30,288 nucleotides of DNA, from the NCBI GenBank assembly GCA_001970955.1, contig MPUH01000898.1:1-30288 (forward strand), given 5' to 3'. Shown here piece after piece: positions 1 through 8,160 of this stretch (positions are counted from its first letter, which is position 1; every line of letters begins with the position of its first letter). Both the position numbers and the translations under genes were made by a program. This DNA comes from Stentor coeruleus (taxonomy: Eukaryota > Ciliophora > Heterotrichea > Heterotrichida > Stentoridae). The notes under the pieces are model-generated. The model saw nothing but the letters and a program-made list of their open reading frames with translations. It did no database searches and was not told the DNA's origin.

Positions 1-389
1 TATCAATATAGTACTACTTCAGTCAGCGTTATTCACCTCATATTCTCGCTAAATATTTTTTCTAAAATATATTTCAGTCTTATTCTTTGGTTGTAATAGT
101 GTGAAACAATCTTCAGTTTTGGGCACAGCATATCGTATCGTTTCACCACCGAATTTACATCTTGGATCTTTGAGCGGTGTTAGTATACTGTATTGATTTA
201 TTTATTTTTGTCTCATTAAGATGATATCTGGGCTTAACTTTCATAAAGGTAAGAATAACTCAATAATTATAAGTGAACTAAAAACAAAATTAAACCTTAG
301 TTGGTAAAAATTAGAAAACAAAAATCATATCAAATATTCTCACATAACCTATTCCTATTATAATTTAAATACTATAACTCTAGCTTATA
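1..389. other. Intergenic left edge with a short coding-like stretch
   Basis: No complete gene is visible. On the minus strand, 201 down to 49 is open for about 50 codons ending in TAG and looks mildly protein-like (it contains KFGGETIRYAVPKTEDCF). It has no ATG in frame: an in-frame TAA lies just upstream at 204-202. An ATG at 244 opens a different frame that closes after about 30 codons. I could not place a 15-16 nt GT-AG intron that joins the two. It may be a decayed gene end or chance. Confidence 0.35.
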
Positions 390-959
390 TTATAAGCCTT
401 TTTGCGTATAAAAGCTTTGCTTGCAACCGTATTTCGGAAGCTTTAAACTATTAATCTTAATCGACTCGCATCCTTCAGTCGGTAATCTCTGCTGAAGATT
501 ATTCTTAAACAAAGAAGTCATTCTAAAAATCTGCCTAAAAATTACTTTTTCCTTATTTTTTTGCACCATCTGCATCCTAATTTTAGGTGAATTATATATA
601 GAATGCTTCCATCTCCTACTACTAAAAATATTCCTAATATGATTAATGTCAATATCAGAAGATTGCATATTTCTTGATAATTTTGTAGTCTTTATATTTT
701 GAGATTTATTAACTTTTCCAACATAAATCGAAGGGTAATTTGAATTGTACACAGGAGAAGAAGTTTTTTTTAAATGTAAGCTTTTATCATTTGATTTTGT
801 TATCTTTTCAACAGATAAAGGGTTTTTTTCATTCAGACTGTAGTTCCATCTAGAAAAATCTTCGCAATATCTTGTTTTATCTGGATATAAAATATTATAC
901 CCGATTTTTTCACTTTCAATCGCAAGGCTTTTAGTTAAATGCGAATCATCTTTTAACAT
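390..959 (-). CDS. Hypothetical basic protein, 189 aa
   Basis: An uninterrupted 189-codon frame runs from ATG at 959 to a TAA stop. I do not recognise the family. The protein is rich in Lys, Arg, Ser, Asn and Ile, has no hydrophobic segment long enough for a membrane helix, and shows no Cys/His cluster. The C-terminal third (around SSRRWKHSIYNSPKIRMQMV and the following basic stretch) is strongly positive. The + strand beyond the start codon is G-rich and C-poor, the composition seen upstream of the other minus-strand genes here, which favours a real gene. Codon use resembles its neighbours. Length alone in AT-rich DNA is good but not decisive evidence. Confidence 0.55.
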   Translation of the reverse strand: MLKDDSHLTKSLAIESEKIGYNILYPDKTRYCEDFSRWNYSLNEKNPLSVEKITKSNDKSLHLKKTSSPVYNSNYPSIYVGKVNKSQNIKTTKLSRNMQSSDIDINHIRNIFSSRRWKHSIYNSPKIRMQMVQKNKEKVIFRQIFRMTSLFKNNLQQRLPTEGCESIKINSLKLPKYGCKQSFYTQKGL

Positions 960-1433
960 TTAGTATTTATATTGATTTATTTAATAGGTTTTAGTTAGAA
1001 AATTTTTGATTATAAAAATGGAATTTAGTAGATAAGGTTACAGTTTAGGGATAATCTTGTTGGCATATAAAGGTTTATAAAGTTTATTAAGTAATTAGCT
1101 AAAGTTTGTTTTTGTAAAAATATTTTTGAGAATATGGAAATATGTTTGAAGGCATTTAATTTAAGAATTGATAGGAATTAATACCTTATTACAATTTAAT
1201 ATATGCATTATAATAACTAATTTACAGTATTTAAGTTGAGTTTATAAAAGTAGATAAGGTTTATTAAGAATATGGAGGAAACAAAAACATATAAAATAAA
1301 TCTATGCTTATTAATTATATAAGCTTGTTTTCCACCCTAATCTACAATCAAATATTCCCCATACATTCCAAATTAAACTCATCTCAACCTTCTACAAAGC
1401 TATCTAAACCCAATAGTCTTATCAAACAAAAAT
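960..1433. other. Intergenic, with a change of GC skew
   Basis: No gene seen. It lies between the 5' end of the 390-959 gene and the 3' end of the GPCR gene, both on the minus strand. The + strand is G-rich with little C from about 1010 to 1280 and then turns C-rich and G-poor from about 1330 to 1430. This is one of the skew resets described in the findings. Confidence 0.5.
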
Positions 1434-2306
1434 TTATGGATTAATATTCCTATTGCCCTCCAACGAGGAAAATTTTTTAAAATCACGCGACTGCCTCTTA
1501 CACACCATCTGCTTCAAATGCTCTCTAATATCCTTCGAAAGGCCATAAACAATCGAATTCAATAGCCCAAGTAAAGATATCATCAGCCCAGAAACCCATG
1601 TCAGCATCCTCTCACCTCCTTCAGGGTTGAAAAATTCATACACCCTCTTAACTGTTACTGCACTATAGCAAACAAGCAAAATAATCGGGTAAAACCTCAG
1701 CCTATTAAGTAAATCCTTATTAATATTTTGCGCTTCCTCATCAACAATAGCATTAATAACCTCATTCCTAATCTTTTTATAAACAATCCAATAAACCACA
1801 AAATTGTAAATAATAACACAAAGTAATATCATATAAAAACATAGCAATCTCCATATAAAATCTTGATTATCTGACTTTATCCAACACCATCCTTGTGTAT
1901 ACCCATAACTATTAGTAGATAAAGGTAAACATGTGAGGATTAAAGGTATAATATAGCCTATAATGACAAATGCTTTTTCTTTTCTTTCAACATAATCGTC
2001 ACTTTTGATTACAGCTTGAAAGATTGCGAAAGCCATGATTGCACTCCAAAGAATGCTGCTTGATGATGAGAATTCTAGTAAAATGCTTTGAATTAGGCAC
2101 CAGACGCTAGATAAAGGAGAGATAATCAGACAGAGAGAATGAATTAGATCAGCGATGGACATGTAGACGACAAGTCTTATTGAAAATAAGTCTTTTTTCA
2201 TAGTCACATAGGCTAAGATTATGAAAATACACCCGATTGCACTGATTGTGTTGGTGATCGCCAAGGATAATGTTAAAATTTCTTGTTCATTAGAATTTTG
2301 GTCCAT
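1434..2306 (-). CDS. cAMP-receptor-like seven-helix GPCR
   Basis: The 290-aa protein has seven hydrophobic segments and the layout of the slime-mould cAMP receptor / cAMP-receptor-like family (class E-like GPCRs). Helix 1 lies at about residues 12-35 and helix 2 at about 42-63; helices 5 to 7 are separated by short basic loops. Family-like marks are the extracellular GWCWI before helix 5, the RLRFYPIILLVCY segment opening helix 6, and NSIVYGLSKDIREHL, the usual helix 7 to helix 8 junction. A short basic tail follows. It would act at the plasma membrane and signal through heterotrimeric G proteins; the ligand cannot be told from sequence. The ATG lies 39 nt downstream of the stop of the four-helix membrane protein gene on the same strand, an unusually tight spacing here. 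The stop is TAA. Family assignment is from remembered motifs, not a search. Confidence 0.85.
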   Translation of the reverse strand: MDQNSNEQEILTLSLAITNTISAIGCIFIILAYVTMKKDLFSIRLVVYMSIADLIHSLCLIISPLSSVWCLIQSILLEFSSSSSILWSAIMAFAIFQAVIKSDDYVERKEKAFVIIGYIIPLILTCLPLSTNSYGYTQGWCWIKSDNQDFIWRLLCFYMILLCVIIYNFVVYWIVYKKIRNEVINAIVDEEAQNINKDLLNRLRFYPIILLVCYSAVTVKRVYEFFNPEGGERMLTWVSGLMISLLGLLNSIVYGLSKDIREHLKQMVCKRQSRDFKKFSSLEGNRNINP

Positions 2307-2345
2307 CTATATTATCTATTAGCTTATTAATTGTCACTTTTTCAT

Positions 2346-3071
2346 CTATTTGCTGGGGACTTTACCGGTGTTTATAAGCGGGTCAAGCTTTTCTTCATCA
2401 TTTTCAGTTTTTTTTATAGTTTCTATGTCAATTTTCGAACTTTCAAGCTCGCTTCCTTCAGAAGGTTCTTGCTTATTTTCAATATTATACAAAAACCCAT
2501 GTTCATTTATAGTTTTTTTCTTAGCGAAATAGAAAATTATCCCTATAATGCTGATAAGATTACAAAAAACCATTGTCACGAAGCCGATTTCTAAGCTTGC
2601 TCTTGAATTAAAAACATTCGCCACTATGCAATACAATAAAAAGCACAATATAAATAACACTGGGTTTATGTATTGGGAAAAATCTAAATGGAAACACCCT
2701 CTCGAAGAGCATCTCCACTTTTTCCCTATAAGATTCAGGATGCTATAAAGGGTGAATAAATTTGCTAGTATCGATAAAATAAGATAAATTTCTCCAGCTA
2801 TGCGGAAATTATCAATTTTATCACAAACTTCATGTGTCTTCGTTATTGACGTCTTACACAAATAATTATCAAAATCATCATATGAACTTTTTACATAGGA
2901 AGATAAACTGTTTACAGTAAATGAATATGTTATAGACAAAGGGCTTATATGAAAATCTGAGTCATAAGTGAGAATATTAAGAACCAAAGTTACTAAGGAT
3001 AATGCGATTTGTAGTATATCAAAAGATACCTTAAAAGCAATAGCTGTATCTGTAGACAAAGGTTTACTCAT
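2346..3071 (-). CDS. Four-helix membrane protein with acidic tail
   Basis: From ATG at 3071 the protein is 241 aa. It has four hydrophobic segments: near the N-terminus (around IAFKVSFDILQIALSLVTLV), then IAGEIYLILSILANLFTLYS, YINPVLFILCFLLYCIVANV and IGFVTMVFCNLISIIGIIFY. A loop of about 70 residues between helices 1 and 2 holds two cysteines (YLCKTS and HEVCDK) that could form a disulfide. The C-terminal tail is charged and rich in Glu, Ser and Lys. The topology recalls tetraspanin- or claudin-like proteins, but there is no CCG motif, so I do not name a family. An upstream in-frame ATG at 3158 would add 29 residues overlapping the previous gene; I prefer 3071, which leaves 31 nt after that gene's stop. 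The stop is TAG, 39 nt before the GPCR start. Confidence 0.72.
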   Translation of the reverse strand: MSKPLSTDTAIAFKVSFDILQIALSLVTLVLNILTYDSDFHISPLSITYSFTVNSLSSYVKSSYDDFDNYLCKTSITKTHEVCDKIDNFRIAGEIYLILSILANLFTLYSILNLIGKKWRCSSRGCFHLDFSQYINPVLFILCFLLYCIVANVFNSRASLEIGFVTMVFCNLISIIGIIFYFAKKKTINEHGFLYNIENKQEPSEGSELESSKIDIETIKKTENDEEKLDPLINTGKVPSK

Positions 3072-3102
3072 ATCTTTATAAATTACGCCATTTGTTAAGA
3101 TA

Positions 3103-3849
3103 TTAAAATATAGTGTTTTCAAAGTCAGAAGAATTTTCATTCTTAGCCAAGTTCCCATTTTTGAAGCAAGGGTTTTTGCTGATATACTTTTTAAGCTTCC
3201 CTTGTGGTTTTATAACACAAAAGCCTCTTTTTTTACCGAATGGTGTTACAGGGTTAAGTCTTGGTAGTTTAAAATTTTCTGAGAAGAAAGGATTACAAAT
3301 AAACGACTCATTTTTGTATTTATCTTCTTCAGCCTGCAGATTTTTTTTCTCCACAGGTAATGAGCTTGCTCTGTAATTTGCAGGTTTTTCCTGTAGCCTA
3401 ATTACTGCTGATTCCTTTCCCTCAAGATCATTGGTTTTATTATAAAAATCATTGACTTCGCCTTTATTATCTGAAAAAAACCCTTCAAGTGTTGCTTTGC
3501 CCATAAATCCTGAAGAGTTTTTATCGTGTTTTTCGCTTTCGACTGCTGAATGATCTGAAGGGCTTTGATTTTTATTAACAAAATCTAGTGAGAATATAGG
3601 GACAAAAGACTCGTTTCTTCGGACTACTATTGATGATTTTAATACTCCAGAACTGCTACTTTGATTAAGATTGTTGATAGAACGAATTGATTTTTTGAAG
3701 TCAGCAAGGCTTATTGAAGTTTGGGTCCCGGCATTGTTGTTTACGAGAACTTCTTTTACGACAAGTTGTTGGGGATTGGAAGTTGATAAAGAGTTCCGCG
3801 GCCTTTTCAACTTACTTAGAGATGGAAAACAGCAAAAACTTTTCGACAT
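3103..3849 (-). CDS. Hypothetical, mostly disordered protein, 248 aa
   Basis: The frame is open from ATG at 3849 to TAA. The N-terminus MSKSFCCFPSLSKLKRP carries a Cys pair next to basic residues, a possible palmitoylation site. The middle is Ser/Asn/Glu-rich and probably disordered. The C-terminal 60 residues are basic with Phe-Pro elements (PFFSENFKLPRLNPVTPFGK). I do not recognise the family. It is first in a row of three minus-strand genes with 31- and 39-nt gaps. The 5' flank is extreme in composition: + strand 3901-4020 has 41 G and no C. I looked for a 16-nt intron joining it to the next ORF and found no GT donor in the overlap, so I treat them as two genes. Confidence 0.62.
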   Translation of the reverse strand: MSKSFCCFPSLSKLKRPRNSLSTSNPQQLVVKEVLVNNNAGTQTSISLADFKKSIRSINNLNQSSSSGVLKSSIVVRRNESFVPIFSLDFVNKNQSPSDHSAVESEKHDKNSSGFMGKATLEGFFSDNKGEVNDFYNKTNDLEGKESAVIRLQEKPANYRASSLPVEKKNLQAEEDKYKNESFICNPFFSENFKLPRLNPVTPFGKKRGFCVIKPQGKLKKYISKNPCFKNGNLAKNENSSDFENTIF

Positions 3850-4382
3850 TATTTTATGTTTAATATTATGAGATAAGAAAATTATGATGTAGATTTTTTG
3901 TGATAAGGTTGGATAAGGGAAAGGATGGAGGTTTAATTTTATGGATTAGGTTTAAGGAAGGGTAAAAAGATGGGATTGGAGATATGGATAAAAGGTAGGA
4001 TGGTTTATTATGGAAAATGATGCTTATTAGTAGAATTATAGGAATATCATACTTGCATGATTAAAAATGCTTAGATCTTAGAGTGATTTTTATAAGTAGC
4101 GTTTATGATATTTTATGTATCCAATAAGTTTGTTATTGTTAAACCTAATTTTTTTATATCCTTTACATTGTCATACTAAAAAAATTTATTCTTATAACGG
4201 CCAGTAATAATCAATAATCAACCCTAACAAAGTCTTAAACATAAACCTCCTTATTTCTATCAAATCATCCTTTTCAGCCCTTATTATCCTCAAACTCTCA
4301 TGCTAATCCATCATAAAAATCCTTATTAATATTTTTCATATACATTATCAATCTTCTTTAAGCTATTTTCAGTAAATTAAAT
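3850..4382. promoter_or_regulatory. Divergent 5' flanks with skew reset
   Basis: This lies between the divergent 3849 (-) gene and the ABCG remnant (+). The + strand is G-rich and C-free at 3901-4020 (41 G, 0 C), then C-rich and G-poor at 4201-4320 (33 C, 4 G), so each flank is C-rich and G-poor on the strand transcribed into its gene. A single telomere-like octamer CCCTAACA lies at 4222-4229 and is not significant alone. No other gene is seen. Confidence 0.45.
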
Positions 4383-5223
4383 ATGTACAAAAAGCGTTAA
4401 GAACCTGAAGAGTATGAGCTCGACGACAGTAGCATCAACCCATCTTGCAATCAAAAGCTCAAATCCTCAACAATTTTAAGCAGCTTTGCCCATTTCCTAC
4501 AAATCCAACTAACCCTCGAATGGACAAACTCTCATACTCCCATACCAATCACAATCATACAACCCAAATCCTCATAAATCTCTCCGGCTTTGCAAATCCG
4601 GATCAAATCCTAGCTATAATGGGTTTCAGGTTCAGGAAAAACATCTCTTTTAAGCATATTATCAAAGCAAATAATCCCTCAAAGCAATATAAAAATCACT
4701 GGTGTCAATAAATGGTCTGGATACAAACTCTATAGACTATCAAGTTTTTGCCCATTATGTTATGCAACAAGATATCCTTATGCCTACATTGACAGCAAAG
4801 AAGCTTTAACTTTCGCAGCAAAGATCAAAATAAGAGGTTCAAGCAAAGTTATAAAGCAAAAAGTTGAAGAAATTTTAGAAGAGTTAAAACTAGCACATGC
4901 TGCTGTAATGAAATAATCAAAGGACTTTCTGGAAGGGAAAAAAAGTGTTTGTATTGGAATTTAGCTTTTAAGTGAACCTCATATATTGATTCTTGATAAA
5001 TCTACTTCAGGATTAGATAGTTTTACTGCTGAAATGGTCATGGGGTTATAAAAAACATGTAGATAAAGGTAAGACTATAGTTTTGGCGATCCATCAGCCA
5101 GGTTTAAGTATTTTTAATTTTTTGACAGATTAATACTTATGGTTGAAGGGAATTTTGCATATCAAGGCCTAGCAAAAATGTCGGCTGAGTATTTTAGGAA
5201 TCATGGATACCCTTATAAATTAA
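4383..5223 (+). pseudogene. Decayed ABCG-type ABC transporter, nucleotide-binding part
   Basis: Pieces of an ABCG (White/PDR-like half-transporter) ATPase domain lie in order across several frames. First comes a short N-terminus from ATG 4383, broken by TAA at the sixth codon. Then come ILINLSGFANPDQILAIMG, a frameshift, Walker A SGSGKT at 4626-4643, a helical stretch, an LSG-type signature at about 4922-4936 now reading LSGRE, a Walker B region at about 4984-5020 reading LILDKSTSGLDS, then AIHQPG (H-loop) and the tail before the membrane domain. There are at least four frameshifts and several in-frame stops. The catalytic Glu after Walker B is Lys and the Pro is Ser, so the ATPase would be dead. 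The membrane half is absent: the remnant runs directly into the EB1 start codon. An intact gene would pump lipids or xenobiotics across a membrane. Confidence 0.85.
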
Positions 5224-6113
5224 ATGGCTAATGAGAATTTCGGAATGATGGAAGGGGCCTTTTTTGTTCCTAAGTCTGAACTATTGTCTTGGATCAATGA
5301 TTTGTTGTGCTTAAACATAGCAAAAGTTGAACAAATGGCTTCAGGCGCAGCATATTGTCAAGTTATTGACATTATGTTTCCAGGTAGTATGCCTATGAGC
5401 AAAATTAACTGGGGTGCGAAATATGATCATGAATTTGTTGGGAATTACAAACTTCTTCAGGCTGCATTTGAAAAAAACAATGTGCATAAACATATAGATG
5501 TTGAAAAGCTTATAAAAGCCAAATATCAAGATAATTTAGAATTTTTTCAGTGGTTCAAAAGGTTTTATGACCTTAATTGCGGATCAGCTGGAACTAACTA
5601 TCAAGCTTTAGAAAGAAGAAAAAATGCCAAAACTCCATGGGATACTCCTGATAATAAAAATAGTTCGGGAAGAAATAGAAGTAATGAAAGAGCTAAAGTA
5701 GCTTCACCAAACGTTATGTCTCCAAAAATGCTTTCACCAAGAGGAGCATCTCCTAGAGTTGCATTGCCTCCTAAGCCAGAGCATATTCAAAAATCAATAC
5801 CTGAAGATCTTGAAAAAATTCAGATTCTTGAAACGAAGCTTAATGAAATGAAACTTAATCTTGAATCAGTAGAAAAAGAACGTGATTTCTATTTTGGAAA
5901 GCTTAGGAATATTGAAATTTATTGTGATTCTCATGAATTAGTAGGAACTGAGCATTTATCTAATATTCAAAAAATACTTTTTGCTTCAGATACTGACAAN
6001 TAGGAACTGAGCATTTATCTAATATTCAAAAAATACTTTTTGCTTCAGATACTGACAAAGTTGAAGTAAATGACTCAGGGAATTTGATAATAACATCAAT
6101 TCCTTCAGAATAG
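5224..6113 (+). CDS. EB1 family microtubule plus-end binding protein
   Basis: EB1 tracks growing microtubule plus ends and recruits partners. The calponin-homology domain fills about residues 5-130 (MMEGAFFVPKSELLSWINDL, AAYCQVIDIMFPGSMPMSKI, NYKLLQAAFEK, FFQWFKRFYD). A Ser/Pro-rich linker with repeated SP sites follows, and then the C-terminal EB coiled coil with the hallmark KERDFYFGKLRNIEIYC. The reading frame appears broken at the N at 6000 only because 58 bp are duplicated there (5942-5999 equals 6001-6058). Joining 5224-5999 to 6059-6113 gives an intact 276-aa protein ending in TAG. The tail ends TSIPSE and lacks the EEY/F motif that animal EB1 uses to bind CAP-Gly proteins. The start follows the ABCG remnant with no spacer, so its promoter must lie in that remnant. 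Confidence 0.93.
5942..6058. repeat. 58-bp assembly duplication around N at 6000
   Basis: Positions 5942-5999 and 6001-6058 are identical and separated by one N. The EB1 reading frame resumes correctly if one copy is dropped, so this is an unmerged contig overlap and not biology. Confidence 0.95.
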
Positions 6114-6177
6114 TTAAAATAGTTAGAAATATTTCTTAAAATATATGGATTATAAGCTTTAAATGCCATATAAAATA

Positions 6178-6189
6178 CAGGAAAACTTG
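6178..6189 (+). repeat. Left terminal inverted repeat of the transposon
   Basis: CAGGAAAACTTG follows TA at 6176-6177. It matches the reverse complement of the right end over all 12 bases. A 5-bp stem hairpin (GACGG, six-base loop, CCGTC) lies just inside at 6195-6210. Confidence 0.9.
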
Positions 6190-6390
6190 TCCTAGACGGA
6201 ATCTGCCGTCGAACCCATTTCCGTTACCTCAAGTTTTCCGCATCAGTCAAAACCCTCATAATTAATTAATCTAATAGCTAAATTAACTAAATTCGCTTTT
6301 TTAAAGAAATCTATGATTTTTTTCTGCTTCAAAGTCTTTATACTTTATTTTATAAAATCTATCCACAAATTTTCTATTTTATCACAAAAG

Positions 6391-7913
6391 TCACACGCGG
6401 AAGGGATTCTGTTTTACAAGTCCAAATTGCTTAAGAACTTCTGCAGCTTGAATAACTTCAATCAATAAACACTTTGGTTCTAAATCATTTAATTTTTCTT
6501 CTTCTTCTAATTCTTTTACTTCAAGCAATTCAATATCATCGATTTTTGAAGTGTCTTTATTAAACCTAGTTGCTAAATCTTTCATAAAATCAACTTTCCA
6601 TCCTTGATCAGCCTTATCTCTGCATCTAAGATTTTTATCAATCATTTCGAATGATTGTGTTTTTATTTGCATCTTAAACTTTTTTGAGCTTCTAATGCAA
6701 TATCTTGAAGTTCTTGATCATTTGAGGCTATTTCATCTGAATTTTCTGCAATTAAAAATCCAGATTTTTTGAAGTTACCTTGAATTGTAATAAGAGTAAC
6801 TAAGTCCCATGCTCTTTTTATCATTATGATTGCATTATAAACGTTAATCTTGTTGGCTAACTCTGAAGTAATAACGTTAGGAGTATTCATCCCACATAAG
6901 ATTCTTCTCACGAGCAATTTTCTGTAGTTAATCTTAAAACTGCTAATTATTCCCAGATTACATAGTTGAAGGACAGAAGTTGTATTTTGTGGAAAAACAT
7001 TAATTTGATATTGCTCAAGCTATTTCCAACTGAACTTGGATGGGCTGAGCAATTATCAAAAAATATTAGAATAGCCTTCTTTGCGATATAAAACAGTATC
7101 AAGTTTGTGCAGCCATTCAGTAAAATAGTCATCCACAAAACAGTATCAAGTTTGTGCAGCCATTCAGTAAAATAGTCATCCACAATGTTTTATTAGACCT
7201 ATAAATAACTGACAACTCTTCAGGATTTTTTTTCCAAAGCATCTAGGATTTTTACTTTTTCCTATTGCGATAGGTTTCAACTTTTCTGTACCTGTTGAAT
7301 TGCATGCTAGAGCAATACTTAATCTCTTGATTGAAAACTTACCATCATGGCACTGATCTGCGGCTAAACAGAGAGTTTTATGAGGTAGCCTACAATAAAA
7401 TAAACCTGCTTCATCCATATTAAAAAATATCTGAGTCAGAGTATTCTCTTGTTAAGTTTCTTAAATTTTCAATCCATTCAGAAACTAATTTTTGGTTAAT
7501 TGTTCCTCCTTCACCATTAATAACTTTCACTTTAATGAAATGTCTCTTTCGAAATGAATCTAGTCATCCAGTAGAAGCTTTAAAATTTTTGATGTTTAAC
7601 ACTAAAGGTATTAATGCTGCTTGGCCTCTTATAAGTGACCCAGATATTGGTAACTTCAATTCTCTTTTGTTGCAAAACCATTTGAAAACTTCTGCAACTA
7701 CATCTGGATAAAGTAAATTAGCCTTTCTGGCTGTATTATGTAAATGACTATTCTCACTTTGTGACACTATAAACTCCTGGTTCTTTAACATAGCCTTGAG
7801 TTTTTTTTTACTCTGAATTCTCTACAAAATCCATAACTTTGATGCCTCCTTTGCTATAAATTGAAATAAAGGAAACTTTATCACTTAGACTCTTTTTGAG
7901 TTAATTTTGCCAT
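6391..7913 (-). pseudogene. Broken pogo/Tigger DDE transposase
   Basis: Read from ATG at 7913 down, the frames together give a CENP-B/Tigger-like transposase. They contain an N-terminal helix-turn-helix remnant (MAKLTQKE), the second DNA-binding helix region with LPISGSLIRGQA, then GEGGTINQK, and the DDE domain with MDEAGLFYCRLPHKTL (first Asp) and FFDNCSAHP (second Asp). The C-terminal helix region is NAIIMIKRAWDLVTLITIQ and KKSGF. At the third catalytic site, where Tigger proteins have LQP-x-D-x-G, the translation reads LQLCNLGII, so the Asp is Asn. There is a TGA where Trp is expected (after KASTG near 7564), an extra T before MDEAG, and further frameshifts near 7200 and 7090. It would insert DNA at TA if intact; it is not. 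Confidence 0.85.
7090..7183. repeat. 47-bp perfect tandem duplication inside the transposase
   Basis: 7090-7136 and 7137-7183 are identical copies with no N between them. The duplication repeats codons around EWLHKLD of the transposase and adds to its frame damage. It could be real or an assembly overlap. Confidence 0.85.
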
Positions 7914-7950
7914 AATTATACAGAAATACTGTCTAATAAATTATTTTAAT

Positions 7951-8080
7951 TTTCCGGATAGCGAAATTCAGTAGTTTATCTCACTAAATTCTGGATAACA
8001 AAGATTTTTTTCAGAATCATTATTGAAAACATGCCATTGCTAAACATAATTCCGGTTTGTGATAAGTTTCCGGATAACAG
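7951..8080. repeat. Three subterminal TTCCGGATAACA-like motifs
   Basis: TTTCCGGATAGCGA (from 7951), TTCTGGATAACA (7989-8000) and TTTCCGGATAACAG (8067-8080) lie in direct orientation within 160 bp of the right end. Spaced subterminal repeats are common transposase-binding sites in Tc1/mariner elements; that role is inferred. Confidence 0.6.
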
Positions 8081-8094
8081 CGATTCTGTCAACT

Positions 8095-8106
8095 CAAGTT
8101 TTCCTG
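8095..8106 (-). repeat. Right terminal inverted repeat of the transposon
   Basis: CAAGTTTTCCTG is followed by the TA target duplication at 8107-8108. The next gene starts 52 bp further on. Confidence 0.9.
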
Positions 8107-8160
8107 TATAAATTATTTTGATTATGAGTTTTATGCAAATTTTATTAAATATATAGTTAT

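Larger units (their letters stand above)
6178..8106 (-). mobile_element. pogo/Tigger-type Tc1/mariner transposon, degenerate
   Basis: The 1929-bp element is bounded by 12-bp perfect inverted repeats (CAGGAAAACTTG at 6178-6189, its reverse complement at 8095-8106) and flanked by TA on both sides (6176-6177, 8107-8108), the target duplication of Tc1/mariner. The CAG start is typical of pogo/Tigger. A minus-strand transposase fills most of it and is broken by frameshifts, a nonsense codon and a 47-bp tandem duplication. The right end carries three copies of a TTCCGGATAACA-like motif. The left end contains an inward inverted copy of the terminal repeat. Removing the element leaves EB1 and the coiled-coil gene about 116 bp apart. 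It cannot move by itself; related active copies could move it. Confidence 0.87.

Noticed and set aside
2323..2337. Possible 15-nt intron GTGACAATTAATAAG on the minus strand between the four-helix and GPCR genes
   Set aside because: The upstream gene already stops with TAG before it and the donor is GTG, unlike the GTAAG intron of RPL38.
2331..2748. Plus-strand ORFs opposite the four-helix protein gene
   Set aside because: They are antisense shadows of a convincing membrane protein and show no family features.
3103..3158. Fusion of the 248-aa ORF with the four-helix protein through a 16-nt intron
   Set aside because: No GT donor occurs in the overlapping open region, so two genes are more likely.
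4222..4229. Telomere-like octamer CCCTAACA
   Set aside because: A single unit is expected by chance in about 30 kb; no tandem repeats are seen.
7564..7580. TGA as a Trp codon in the transposase
   Set aside because: The element has many other disabling changes, so a simple nonsense mutation is the better explanation.
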